From assembly GCF_039831995.1 (NCBI RefSeq), contig NZ_JBDOIO010000004.1, positions 1,488,001-1,552,000 of the forward strand: DNA of 64,000 nt, in the 5' to 3' direction. Under the pieces are notes generated by a model, which was given only the letters and a program-made list of their open reading frames with translations, made no database searches and had not been told where the DNA came from. Origin of the DNA: Paenibacillus pabuli. Lineage in GTDB: Bacteria; Bacillota; Bacilli; Paenibacillales; Paenibacillaceae. Shown here piece after piece: positions 36,126-45,216 of the stretch (the stretch's first letter is position 1; the number at the start of each line of letters is the position of its first letter). Position numbers and translations under genes: made by a program.

Positions 36126-37256
36126 CTAAGCATTTACGGGTGAACGGTACGCTTTTTCCAAAGTCGTCGCATCAGGTGACTTCCAGCGTGGCAGTTTTAG
36201 AGTAAACTGACTTCCTTTGGGGCTGCTAGAGGTAAGGGTGAGATCTCCACCTTGCGCTTGAGCGAGAAGGCGGCTGTAAGTGAGCCCAAGTCCCAATCCC
36301 CGAGTCCGGCGTTTTTTGATCTCGCCACGGTAGAAACGTTCAAATATTTTGGATCGATCTTCCTCGGCGATGCCCGTGCCGTTGTCCTGCACGTCCACGA
36401 AGAGATATTGTTCTTCGGCACGCAGGCGAATATCGAACAGCGTGGTTTGCCCAGAAGCTGTGGCCTGCAAACCGTTATTGAGCAGATTGACGATAATCTG
36501 CTGAATCCGCAATGCGTCACCAATCGTATACAATGTCCCTGCACGTACATGCAATGCAACCTCTGGCGATTGATCCTCATAAGCAATTTTCCACTGATAA
36601 ATTATCTCCCCAACCAGCAGATTCAGATCAATGCGCTCATGGCGTACGGCGACACTGCCTGCACTCATGGCATTATAGTCCAGAAGGTCAGCCACCATGC
36701 GTTCCATACGCTCGGATTCTTTTAATGCGATATCAAGAAACTCTTTGCCTTCCTGCGGGCTGACAATATCATCTCGCACAGCCATAACCAGTCCTTTGAT
36801 GGAGGTAACTGGGGTTTTCAGCTCATGGGTAACGCCTGCCAGATCAATGACCAGATTGCCAAAATAACGTTTGCCTTCCCCTTCCGCGGTCCAATGTGGA
36901 TTGCGGCGAAGTACGGCGTTAACTCTTGCAACCACTTCCTCCGGCATGAAGGGTTTGCTCATATAATCGTCAGCCCCGGCATTTAGCCCGTTGAGACGAT
37001 CCTGGATGTCATCCAGTGCAGTTAGCATAATGACAGGGCAAGGGCTTTTTTCACGAATCAGCCGCAGCAGATCCCAACCATCCATCCCTGGCAGCATTAC
37101 ATCAAGCAGGACCAGGGCAGGTACGTCAGAATCAAATAAAGTTAGAGCAGTGGGTCCATCTGCGGCATGACGGACATCAAAACCCGCTTTTCTCAGATAA
37201 GCAGCCAGCACGCGTGCAATCGCTTGCTCATCCTCGACAATAAGTATGGATTTCAA
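36126..37256 (-). CDS. Response-regulator receiver fused to a histidine kinase core (probable deletion fusion)
   Basis: 376 residues from a TTG at 37256 that follows AAAGGAG; the frame extends to 37322 without a ribosome binding site. Residues 1-120 are a complete receiver (acidic pair E9/D10, phospho-acceptor D52 in LLDVMLP, K101). Residues 130-140 read YFGNLVIDLAG, the first strands of an OmpR-type DNA-binding domain. At residue 141 the sequence changes directly to VTHELKTPVTS, a HisKA H-box (H144), followed by HATPase motifs N (NLLNNG), G1 (DNGTG) and G2 (GLGLGL). No membrane helix and no DNA-binding domain remain. This is not a designed hybrid order with a linker; it looks like an in-frame join of an adjacent regulator and kinase gene. 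Confidence 0.85.
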   Translation of the reverse strand: MKSILIVEDEQAIARVLAAYLRKAGFDVRHAADGPTALTLFDSDVPALVLLDVMLPGMDGWDLLRLIREKSPCPVIMLTALDDIQDRLNGLNAGADDYMSKPFMPEEVVARVNAVLRRNPHWTAEGEGKRYFGNLVIDLAGVTHELKTPVTSIKGLVMAVRDDIVSPQEGKEFLDIALKESERMERMVADLLDYNAMSAGSVAVRHERIDLNLLVGEIIYQWKIAYEDQSPEVALHVRAGTLYTIGDALRIQQIIVNLLNNGLQATASGQTTLFDIRLRAEEQYLFVDVQDNGTGIAEEDRSKIFERFYRGEIKKRRTRGLGLGLTYSRLLAQAQGGDLTLTSSSPKGSQFTLKLPRWKSPDATTLEKAYRSPVNA

Positions 37257-37446
37257 GAAGGAATCTCCTTTCACGACATAAGCTTGTGTACTGATTTTAC
37301 ATGAGACGGTGCCTAAAGCCAATTAGGCAAATGTTTTCAGAAAAAAATTGAGGCTTTCATCCACCTTTGACGTCATCCTGACACATTGGCTTGATAAGAT
37401 TCTTGCAACAACCAACCAATACAATGACCAATTGGAGGAGATAGAG

Positions 37447-38160
37447 ATGAACAAAAAGACAAAAACATGGGTGATATCCGGCGTGGCCGCAATCGCAATT
37501 CTTGGGGGCGGAGGTTACTATCTCGCTAACAGTTATATGGGTAACAACGTAGATATTGAGCAGGTACTTCCAGCGAGCACAGCAGCAGCCACAACAGATA
37601 CAGGCACAGGTACAGCTGTTGCAAATGAAGCAGCCAGCGCGGAGCAATTGAACGGGGATTGGACAATCAGCGAACGCTCGAAGGTGTATTTCTCTGTAAC
37701 GACATCACAGGAGACCGTCAATTTTGTGGACGAGCAGGTAAGTGGAACCTGGACAATTAATGTAGACGATGCTTCCCAGATGAAAGCGGAAGGCCAGATC
37801 GAGATGAGCGGAATTGATTCGGGTAACGGTCAGCGCGATGGTCACGTGAAAGAAGCCGATTTCTTCGATGTTAGCACGCATCCGCAAGCGACTTTTACCG
37901 CAACTTCATTTGAAGGCGTACCTGCGGCGTGGACTGCAGGACAAACAGCTGATTTTAAAATGAACGGCACCATTACGGTTAAAGGCATCGAAAAAGAGGT
38001 CACATTTGATGCTAAGGCCGCATATGAAAATGACCAGGTATTGCTGTCTGCCACGACAACGGTAACCTTCGAAGACTTCGGTATGGAGAACCCACACTCT
38101 GTCGTGTTATCTACCGAGAATGATATCCAGGTTCAACTGGAACTGAAACTTGACAAATAA
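37447..38160 (+). CDS. Membrane-anchored YceI-family lipocalin-like protein
   Basis: 237 residues from the ATG at 37447 after TTGGAGGAG; an upstream frame to 37348 has no ribosome binding site. One N-terminal membrane anchor (VISGVAAIAILGGGGYYLA), an Ala/Thr linker, then a YceI beta-barrel (WTISERSKVYFSV, GQIEMSGIDSGNGQRDGHVKEADFFDVSTHP, AAYENDQVLLSATTTVTFEDFGM). YceI proteins bind isoprenoids or amphiphilic lipids (family knowledge); here it faces outward. It is divergent from the REC-kinase gene and may have been controlled by the ancestral two-component system (inference). Confidence 0.9.
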   Translation: MNKKTKTWVISGVAAIAILGGGGYYLANSYMGNNVDIEQVLPASTAAATTDTGTGTAVANEAASAEQLNGDWTISERSKVYFSVTTSQETVNFVDEQVSGTWTINVDDASQMKAEGQIEMSGIDSGNGQRDGHVKEADFFDVSTHPQATFTATSFEGVPAAWTAGQTADFKMNGTITVKGIEKEVTFDAKAAYENDQVLLSATTTVTFEDFGMENPHSVVLSTENDIQVQLELKLDK

Positions 38161-38254
38161 TCGATTTATCTATGGAAAGGATTAGGTACGGATCCTCGTT
38201 CAGAATAGGATACGTTGAACCGGTCCAATCGGATGGAAAAATATAAATAGTTAC

Positions 38255-38296
38255 ACCTGTCCCGGATGCCTGTTAGGCAAAGGGGCAGGTTTTTTT
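38255..38296 (+). terminator. Terminator after the YceI gene
   Basis: ACCTGTCCC pairs with GGGGCAGGT, with an inner GCCT/AGGC stem, and is followed by seven T. Bases 38297-38419 hold no recognised element. Confidence 0.85.
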
Positions 38297-38419
38297 GCTT
38301 TATGGAACAGTTCTACATAGGGGAGTCGATCAGGCTTAATTGTTCAGATAACAGCCAGGACATTAAACTGTTTGAAATAACTGCTGTTTCCTTTGGATAT
38401 TACCGTGTCCCAAGCTACA

Positions 38420-38433
38420 GTGAAGCGCTTACA
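38420..38433. promoter_or_regulatory. cre-like element upstream of the galactanase gene
   Basis: GTGAAGCGCTTACA has the AAGCGCTT core of CcpA sites but is one base short of the usual 14-base consensus. It is ~65 bases before the GTG start of a polysaccharide-degrading enzyme, where carbon catabolite repression would be expected. Weak evidence. Confidence 0.35.
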
Positions 38434-38498
38434 ATAATATAGATTTCATCAATGATTACGTCATGTTCAGGTCAATCGAAAAAAGGGGGAGATCAAGA

Positions 38499-41400
38499 GT
38501 GAACAAGAAATACATAAGCGGCTGTCTGGTCTTATTCATGCTGTTCTGTGAGCTGGGCTTCTGGGTACGTCCAGCTGCGGCGGCCGGAGTGAACGTTGCA
38601 TTGAATAAACAGGTTACCGTTAGTGCGGAGGATCTGCAATACGGTGGTAACAAGGAACATGCCGTGGACGGCAACGCGGATACCCAATGGAGTGCAGACA
38701 GCAGGAATGAAGCGGGTCAGCCTCATTGGTTAATGGTCGATCTGGGAGGAACGTATCAGGTGTCAGGAGCTGAACTGACATGGAAAGATAAAGGCCAGGT
38801 TGTGAAATACCATGTTGAAGTGTCAACAGATGGCGTTCAATGGACTACAGGTGCAGATGAGAGAGCGAACGAAACAGCCCATGACACGGCCAAGGTGAGT
38901 TTTCAGGCTGATGACGTGAGATATGTGAAGATCACCATTCCTTATTATGCTGGACCGGATTGGTGGCCAGGCATTGCCGAGCTGAAAGTCTGGGGGCAGG
39001 AAGAGGGGCTTAATCCAGAATTAATTACGTCTTATTCGCCGCTTACCATTTCCACATTAAAAGGAATTGCGCCCGTAATGCCTGCTGAAGTGCAGGCTCA
39101 TTATCCAAATGGAAAAACGGCAGATGTTCCAGTGTCATGGAACGCGGTAGATCCATCCCAGTATGCTTCAGCTGGAAGCTTCACCGTGACAGGTGATGTA
39201 TATGGAGCGCCTACTCAACCGGTGGCTGACATTCAGGTTGGGGGATACCGGGATGATTTTGTACGTGGGGTGGACATTTCAACCCTAACGGCAATTGAAG
39301 ACAATGGCGGTAAATATCTGGACAGCAATGGGACGGAAAGGGATCTGCTCGACATCCTTAAGGATCGTGGTGTGAACTATGTCCGACTCAGACTGTGGAA
39401 TGATCCTCAGAAGTCAGGTGGATATAATGATAAAGCAGATGTCATCCGACTGGCCAAACGTGTGAAGGAAAAGGGAATGAAGATCCTGCTCGATTTCCAT
39501 TATTCCGATGAGTGGGCTCACCCAGGTCAGCAGCTCCGGCCAAAGGCTTGGGAGGGCTTGTCCTTTGACGAATTGAAAAAGGCAGTATTCGATTATACTT
39601 CTGAGGTTGTAGGTGAATTGAAATCATCAGGCGCCATGCCAGACATGGTCCAGATCGGAAACGAAATTAACAGTGGTGTTCTGAATGGCTTGAACAGCAA
39701 TGTGAATTTTGATGAGAATGTTGCTTTGCTGCAGAGTGGTGTAGATGGAGTGCGCGCCGTCGATGGGGGAGATCAGGTTCAGATCATGATCCATCTGGCT
39801 GAAGGCGGCAAACCGGAGCTGTTTGACTGGTACTTCGGAGAAGTGGAGAAGCGCGGGCTGGATTATGACATTATCGGGCTATCCTACTATCCGTTCTGGC
39901 ACGGAACCTTCGCAGATGTACGACAGACGATGAATGAAGTCTCCGCCAAATATAATAAAGAAGTAATTATTGCCGAGACATCATATCCGTTTTCCTACAA
40001 AAATGGAGATGCCCACGGCAACATTATTGGCAGTCCAGAGGCCCTTCATGTGGGGGGCGCAACGTTCCCGGCTACGGTGCAAGGTCAGCATGATGCCATT
40101 GCCGGCATTATGGATATGATTGCAGAAGTTCCTGATGGACGCGGAGCGGGCTTTTTCTACTGGGAGCCGGCATGGATTGCCGCGAATGTGGGTTGGATTG
40201 CTTCAGAGGGAGATGCATGGGAGAACCATGCCATGTTCGACTATGATGAATATCCTGCCAATGGAGGGTACTCATTCGAGGGTCGTGCCTTGGAATCACT
40301 GAATGTGTACAAACGAGGGATGGACTCTCTGCCCGCAGACCGCCAGCATTTATGGGCTGTCATTAAACGTGGAAGCGAATTGGTGGCTTCTGATTTTACA
40401 CCATCCAGCTGGATAACCCTGGCACCAGCCATTCAGGCAGCGGAGAACGTATATCACCAAGCCTATACTTCAGAGATTCTGACACAACAGGAGACCGACC
40501 AAGCCGCAGCCGAACTCGAAGCCGTTATGGAGCAGCTTGAAGTTATCCCTGCCAATCGGAAAACCCTTGAAGACAAGATTGCAGAAGCAGGATCATTCCA
40601 TGAAGCAGATTGGTCAACCGCAACATGGACCGTTTTTAGCAAAGCGCTCGCCAAGGCCAAACAAGTACTGGCTGATCCAAGAGCGACCCAGAGCGAAGTG
40701 GATCAGGCAGTGATAAGTTTGGACAAAGCCATTAAGGGATTGTCTGATGTAGACAAAACCCTGCTGGTACAGCTCATTGAAGAGACGCAGCAGGAGAGTG
40801 AATCATCGTATACTTATCGGAGCTGGAACCTCTTGCAGACCGCGTTGCAGGCAGCAATTGTGGTGAGAGACAAGCCCGATGCCATCCAGTCTGAAGTCAA
40901 TCAAGCACGGGAACAGCTTCAACAAGCGGGTCGTGACCTGGTTCTGCTCGAAGCTCTAACAACGGGGAAGACAGCAACAGCTTCCACAAGTGCAGGAACG
41001 GGCGGCGGACAGAACAACTCGCCAGATGGAGCGATTGACAGCAACCCGAATACATCATGGGGAACCGATCAAAGTGTAGGCAGCTGGTGGCAAGTGGACC
41101 TCGGCGCCGCTGCCAATATCCGTAAGATAGAAATGTCCATGTGGAGTGGAGGCATAAAATACAGAATCGAAGTATCTGAAGACAATGAAAATTACGTCAC
41201 GATGGTGGATACCACAAGTGATGTTGTGGTATCCACCAGTCCAAGACACATTCTGCCGGAAAACACTCTGGCGCGTTATATTCGGGTTACCATCACGGCC
41301 GGTTCGACATGGGTAGGTTTCATGGATTTTGAGGCATATGGAACGTTCCCTGCGGACAAATCTGCTCTTCAGATGACCGTGGACTCTGCTTCGAAGCTGC

Positions 41401-42830
41401 AGCAGCATCAGTATACGGCTGCAAGTTGGAGCAGATTTGCAAAGGTGCTGGACACAGCCTTAGAGTGGATGGATGATATTGAAGCTTCAGTAGAGAATAT
41501 CAGTCAAGCTGACACCGCATTAAAAGAGGCCATGCATCAGTTGGTCCGGCAAGAGTCAGCCCCTGGACCGTCGCAGCCAAGCCAGCCGTCACAGCCATCC
41601 TCTCCGGGGAGTCCGGCAGTTACCGTAACTGCACCTGAAACCGAACAACAGACAGAAAAGGGTTCCAAACTTTTAAAAGGAACTTTGGTCGGGGAAGGGA
41701 AATATTCGGTTCAACTGAATGAACAGCAGCTGATGCAATTGGCTAAAGGGCTGGACCCTGGAAACCAACAGCTGCATATCATTGCAGACATTGCTGAGCC
41801 ATACCACGCTGTCACGTTCCAATTGCCTGTGAGTTCACTCGCAGCATGGGTTCAGACACAGGCGGTACAGTCACTGGAGCTGACAGTAGATCAGACATCG
41901 GTAAGTATACCAATGAAATCACTTCAGGGGATCTATGCTGCGACTGCCAAAACACTGGATGTGGTAATATCGAAAGGCTCTACTGCGAATCTATCCGAGC
42001 AGCAAAAAGCAGCGATCGGTAATCATTCCATTATCGATGTGAATCTGTTGGTGGATGGTGAAGTGTATCCTTGGACGGATCGAGCCATTGAGATTGCATT
42101 AGCGGGTATAGCTAAATCGGGGGCAGAGGATACGGTTCCCGTTGTGCAATCCATTTTGCCCGATGGTCAGATGAAGCCCGTCATGTATTCGTTATATGAT
42201 GAGGCTTCACAGGTACTGACGTTCAAGCCCCTTCAATCCGGTTCCTTCGTTATGGTTGAGGTGCATGTGTCTCTGACGGATATACAAGCACATTCATGGG
42301 CAGTGAATGAAGTGATGAGTCTGTATGGTAAAGGGATCGTCTCAGGGATGTCCGAGAACCGTTTCGACCCGCTGGAAGAACTGACCAGAGCCCAATTCGT
42401 GCATATGGTTATGCAGGGAATGGGTGACTTTCATGTTCCAGACACAACCGTATCCTCGCTAAGTGATATAACCGAAGGACAATGGTATACGGATTCGATT
42501 CGTCTTGGTTTGGAGATGAACATTGTTGAGGGACGCCCTGACGGATCTTTCGGAGTCCATGAACGCATTACTCGTGAAGAAATGGCAGTGATACTAGAAC
42601 GTTCCATGCAAGCTGCGAAGCAAGATGGAACTTCCAGTTCGAATGTATTCACTGGTGCTGAGTTCAGCGATAACGAAGATATTGCAGGTTATGCGAAGCA
42701 AGCCGTGTCTTCCATGCAGCGGTTAGGATTATTGAAGGGCATGCTTGATGGAAGCTTCGCTCCGAAACAGACGGCTAACCGTGCACAAGGTGCTGTTGTC
42801 GTAGCCAGAATGATGGAACTTTTATATTGA
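38499..42830 (+). CDS. Cell-surface endo-beta-1,4-galactanase (GH53) with CBM, FIVAR and SLH domains
   Basis: 1,443 residues from the GTG at 38499, which follows GGGGGAGA. Order: signal peptide (to ~30); F5/8 type C/CBM32-like domain (~32-160); Ig-like domain (~165-245); GH53 catalytic domain (~251-607) with acid/base E389 in QIGNEINSG and nucleophile E493 in IIAETSYPF; two or three FIVAR helical repeats (~614-815); second F5/8 type C domain (~823-950); another FIVAR (~955-1020); Ser/Pro/Gln linker; a beta domain; and three SLH motifs at the end. It should cut arabinogalactan side chains of pectin while held on the cell wall polymer by SLH. No sugar transporter is adjacent. Confidence 0.93.
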   Translation: MNKKYISGCLVLFMLFCELGFWVRPAAAAGVNVALNKQVTVSAEDLQYGGNKEHAVDGNADTQWSADSRNEAGQPHWLMVDLGGTYQVSGAELTWKDKGQVVKYHVEVSTDGVQWTTGADERANETAHDTAKVSFQADDVRYVKITIPYYAGPDWWPGIAELKVWGQEEGLNPELITSYSPLTISTLKGIAPVMPAEVQAHYPNGKTADVPVSWNAVDPSQYASAGSFTVTGDVYGAPTQPVADIQVGGYRDDFVRGVDISTLTAIEDNGGKYLDSNGTERDLLDILKDRGVNYVRLRLWNDPQKSGGYNDKADVIRLAKRVKEKGMKILLDFHYSDEWAHPGQQLRPKAWEGLSFDELKKAVFDYTSEVVGELKSSGAMPDMVQIGNEINSGVLNGLNSNVNFDENVALLQSGVDGVRAVDGGDQVQIMIHLAEGGKPELFDWYFGEVEKRGLDYDIIGLSYYPFWHGTFADVRQTMNEVSAKYNKEVIIAETSYPFSYKNGDAHGNIIGSPEALHVGGATFPATVQGQHDAIAGIMDMIAEVPDGRGAGFFYWEPAWIAANVGWIASEGDAWENHAMFDYDEYPANGGYSFEGRALESLNVYKRGMDSLPADRQHLWAVIKRGSELVASDFTPSSWITLAPAIQAAENVYHQAYTSEILTQQETDQAAAELEAVMEQLEVIPANRKTLEDKIAEAGSFHEADWSTATWTVFSKALAKAKQVLADPRATQSEVDQAVISLDKAIKGLSDVDKTLLVQLIEETQQESESSYTYRSWNLLQTALQAAIVVRDKPDAIQSEVNQAREQLQQAGRDLVLLEALTTGKTATASTSAGTGGGQNNSPDGAIDSNPNTSWGTDQSVGSWWQVDLGAAANIRKIEMSMWSGGIKYRIEVSEDNENYVTMVDTTSDVVVSTSPRHILPENTLARYIRVTITAGSTWVGFMDFEAYGTFPADKSALQMTVDSASKLQQHQYTAASWSRFAKVLDTALEWMDDIEASVENISQADTALKEAMHQLVRQESAPGPSQPSQPSQPSSPGSPAVTVTAPETEQQTEKGSKLLKGTLVGEGKYSVQLNEQQLMQLAKGLDPGNQQLHIIADIAEPYHAVTFQLPVSSLAAWVQTQAVQSLELTVDQTSVSIPMKSLQGIYAATAKTLDVVISKGSTANLSEQQKAAIGNHSIIDVNLLVDGEVYPWTDRAIEIALAGIAKSGAEDTVPVVQSILPDGQMKPVMYSLYDEASQVLTFKPLQSGSFVMVEVHVSLTDIQAHSWAVNEVMSLYGKGIVSGMSENRFDPLEELTRAQFVHMVMQGMGDFHVPDTTVSSLSDITEGQWYTDSIRLGLEMNIVEGRPDGSFGVHERITREEMAVILERSMQAAKQDGTSSSNVFTGAEFSDNEDIAGYAKQAVSSMQRLGLLKGMLDGSFAPKQTANRAQGAVVVARMMELLY

Positions 42831-42929
42831 AATAGTAAAGCCATTGAAAATCACCGTTTTTGATAATGATCGTGGAACATTCTATCGGTAAGACCTAAGT
42901 ATACATTTGCACGTAAATAAATGAAAAAC

Positions 42930-42971
42930 AGACCTGTCTTAAGGCTACGGCCAAGAGGTGGGTCTTTTTTT
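42930..42971 (+). terminator. Terminator after the galactanase gene
   Basis: AGACC pairs with GGTCT over inner CTT/AAG and GGC/GCC pairings and is followed by seven T. Confidence 0.75.
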
Positions 42972-42989
42972 ATGTATAAAAGAAATCAT

Positions 42990-43028
42990 TAATGTCATAT
43001 TGACATTATCAAAAGTGTTTGGTATCAT
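42990..43028 (+). promoter_or_regulatory. Promoter and palindromic operator of the SPFH/NAD-kinase-like operon
   Basis: TAATGTCA-TAT-TGACATTA (42990-43008) is a perfect 8-3-8 inverted repeat. Its right half supplies the -35 TTGACA (43000-43005); after a 17-base spacer comes TATCAT (43023-43028). A second, degenerate AATAT...ATATT palindrome containing TAATGACA lies at about 43035-43054, near the expected start. The layout is that of a repressor-controlled promoter; the repressor is not identified in the window. Confidence 0.75.
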
Positions 43029-43073
43029 TTCGATAATATCATAATGACAATATTAAGAAATGGGGAATGAGCG

Positions 43074-44114
43074 ATGTTTGGATTCCGATTCGTGAAGTTT
43101 CAACCCAGTGAATATGTAATGAAAATTAAAAATGGCAAGGTACAGCGCGAGGGCGTAGGATTGTCCTTTTATTATTACGAGCCAACAACATCGGTTGTTG
43201 TACTGCCTGTATCATCCGTGGATGTTCCTTTTATGTTCGAAGAGATTACGGCAGACTATCAAACGGTGACGGTTCAGGGCCAATTGAGCTACCGCATCGT
43301 GGATTATTTGAAAATAACGCAAAGCTTGAATTACACGTACAATTTACGGAAGAACAAGTATATCTCTGACGATCCCGGCAAGCTCGATCAACGTGTGATT
43401 ACGACGGCCAAAGTATTAACCAAGAAGAATTTGGAGCAGATGCCACTCAAGGAGGCCATTCAATCAAGTGAACGACTGGCAAGCAGCATGAAACGTGAAG
43501 TGGTGCAAAGTGAGGAGCTTGAGAAACTGGGCGTGGAACTGATGAGTCTGTCGATTCTGGCCATTCTGCCGAATAAAGAAACGATGCGAGCACTGGAGGC
43601 ACAGGCACGGGAAGAAATTTTACGACAAGCAGATGAGGCATTATATGTGCGCCGCAATGCCTCCATTGAGCAGGAGCGACGAGTGAAGGAAAACGAACTC
43701 AATACGGAAATAGCCGTCGAAACGAAAAAGCAGCAGATCAGAGAGACCCAATTACAGGCTGAGCGTTCGGTCAAGCAAAAGGAGAATGAAATGGAGCAGG
43801 AGCAGCTTCAATTCAACACGGCCATGGAGGAACGGAAACAGCAGCTCATTGAATTGACCATTGCCAACCAAAATGCTGAAGCGGATGCAAAAGCCTATGA
43901 AATTGCTGCGGTTATGAAATCTTTGCAGGATGTGGAACCAAATGTGCTCCAGGCGATGGCCCATATGGGAATGAATTCGGATAAACTGATTGCGCTGGCG
44001 TTTCAGGAACTCGCGGAGAATGCGGGGAAAATTGGTCAGCTCAACATTTCGCCCGATCTGCTGCAAGGATTGATGTCGACACCAGGAAGAGAGAGGGGAG
44101 GCCATGCACGATGA
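43074..44114 (+). CDS. SPFH/band-7 domain protein without membrane anchor
   Basis: 346 residues. Residues ~1-170 form an SPFH (stomatin/prohibitin/flotillin) domain (VVVLPVSSVDVPFMFEEITADYQTVTVQ split over several strands, RVITTAKVL), then a long charged coiled coil (~175-285, rich in E/Q/R/K), then a short helical C-terminus. No N-terminal membrane helix is seen, unlike classic flotillins, so attachment would be peripheral. It overlaps the next gene (ATGA). Likely a scaffold forming oligomeric rings, with the NAD-kinase-like protein as a functional partner; the role is unknown. Confidence 0.88.
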   Translation: MFGFRFVKFQPSEYVMKIKNGKVQREGVGLSFYYYEPTTSVVVLPVSSVDVPFMFEEITADYQTVTVQGQLSYRIVDYLKITQSLNYTYNLRKNKYISDDPGKLDQRVITTAKVLTKKNLEQMPLKEAIQSSERLASSMKREVVQSEELEKLGVELMSLSILAILPNKETMRALEAQAREEILRQADEALYVRRNASIEQERRVKENELNTEIAVETKKQQIRETQLQAERSVKQKENEMEQEQLQFNTAMEERKQQLIELTIANQNAEADAKAYEIAAVMKSLQDVEPNVLQAMAHMGMNSDKLIALAFQELAENAGKIGQLNISPDLLQGLMSTPGRERGGHAR

Positions 44115-45136
44115 GGCTGGGACATTCAAGTAAATCCTCACATACCCAACAGACTGACCCAAACCATCTTGGCGATGCCAAACTGATTCTGGTCAAACGC
44201 AGAACGAGATTGGAAGAACTGGTGGTGCGATATAACACGGTGCAGCAGGCCCAGTTTTATATTGAACGTCTTGGTGCCGATTTTAGCGATTATATGGAGG
44301 AGGATCGACGTTATCGATATGCCGTGCAGCAGGCCCAGCAGCAGCTGGGTCAGCTCGGGCGGGTACAGACCATAGACCGGGAACATGTGCCCAATTTTAT
44401 ATTCGGAGAACAGGACATTGTGGTGGTAGTAGGGCAGGATGGATTGGTGGCGAATACGCTCAAATATGTGACGGAACAGCCGCTCATCGGCGTGAATCCC
44501 GATCCCATGCGATGGGATGGAGTACTTCTTCCTTTTACGGTGGAGGATCTGAAGATGATTATCCCGGATGTCATGCGCAAGCAGCGTACTTTGAAAGAAG
44601 TAACTTTGGCAAAAGTAGTACTGAATGACGGGCAGTTTCTGTACGGGGTTAACGATCTTTTCATTGGCCGGAAAACCCATGTCTCAGCTCGGTATGAAGT
44701 CCGTCTGGGTTCATCGGTAGAACAGCAGTCATCGAGCGGTATTATTGTTTCGACAGGGCTCGGATCGACGGGATGGTTCAAGAGTGTGCTGGCTGGCGCA
44801 GCCGGCATTGTGGGTTCTGAGGCGTGGAAACATATGCACATCATGGATGGTCTTAACCTGGTAAGTCCCGTTAGACCGGAAAATCAAACGGAGAACTTTG
44901 GGTGGGATGCTCCTTACTTGTACTTTACAGTTCGTGAACCGTTCCCGAGCCGGACAACAGCAGTCAACCTGGTATTTGGTCAGGTTCATCAGAAGCAGCC
45001 TCTGCGGATCGTATCGCAAATGCCCGAAGATGGGGTCATTTTTAGCGATGGGGTGGAACAGGACTTTCTTGAATTCAATTCCGGAGTGGAAGCCACCATT
45101 GGTCTTGCGGAGAAGCGAGGTCGTCTCGTCGTCTGA
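44111..45136 (+). CDS. NAD kinase-fold protein of unknown substrate
   Basis: 341 residues. A ~90-residue N-terminal helical region (VVRYNTVQQAQFYIERLG) precedes an NAD/diacylglycerol kinase fold: VVVVGQDGLVANTLKYV, where GQDG stands for the GGDG of NAD kinase, GVNPDPMRWDG, and STGLGSTGW resembling TPTGSTAY. The Q in GQDG and the helical N-terminus set it apart from housekeeping NadK. It is translationally coupled to the SPFH gene. NAD or a related nucleotide/lipid is the likely ligand (inference). Confidence 0.85.
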   Translation: MRLGHSSKSSHTQQTDPNHLGDAKLILVKRRTRLEELVVRYNTVQQAQFYIERLGADFSDYMEEDRRYRYAVQQAQQQLGQLGRVQTIDREHVPNFIFGEQDIVVVVGQDGLVANTLKYVTEQPLIGVNPDPMRWDGVLLPFTVEDLKMIIPDVMRKQRTLKEVTLAKVVLNDGQFLYGVNDLFIGRKTHVSARYEVRLGSSVEQQSSSGIIVSTGLGSTGWFKSVLAGAAGIVGSEAWKHMHIMDGLNLVSPVRPENQTENFGWDAPYLYFTVREPFPSRTTAVNLVFGQVHQKQPLRIVSQMPEDGVIFSDGVEQDFLEFNSGVEATIGLAEKRGRLVV

Positions 45137-45216
45137 CCCTTTATTTCCGAGCCATTTCCGTCTAGAATGGTTAACTAGATGTAAACAGGGCGTTATGCGG
45201 AAGGAGAGGTTTTGCA

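Noticed and set aside
37257..37322. Extended N-terminus of the REC-kinase from a start at 37322
   Set aside because: The TTG at 37256 has an AAAGGAG site at proper distance and begins directly at the receiver fold; the extra 22 residues match nothing.
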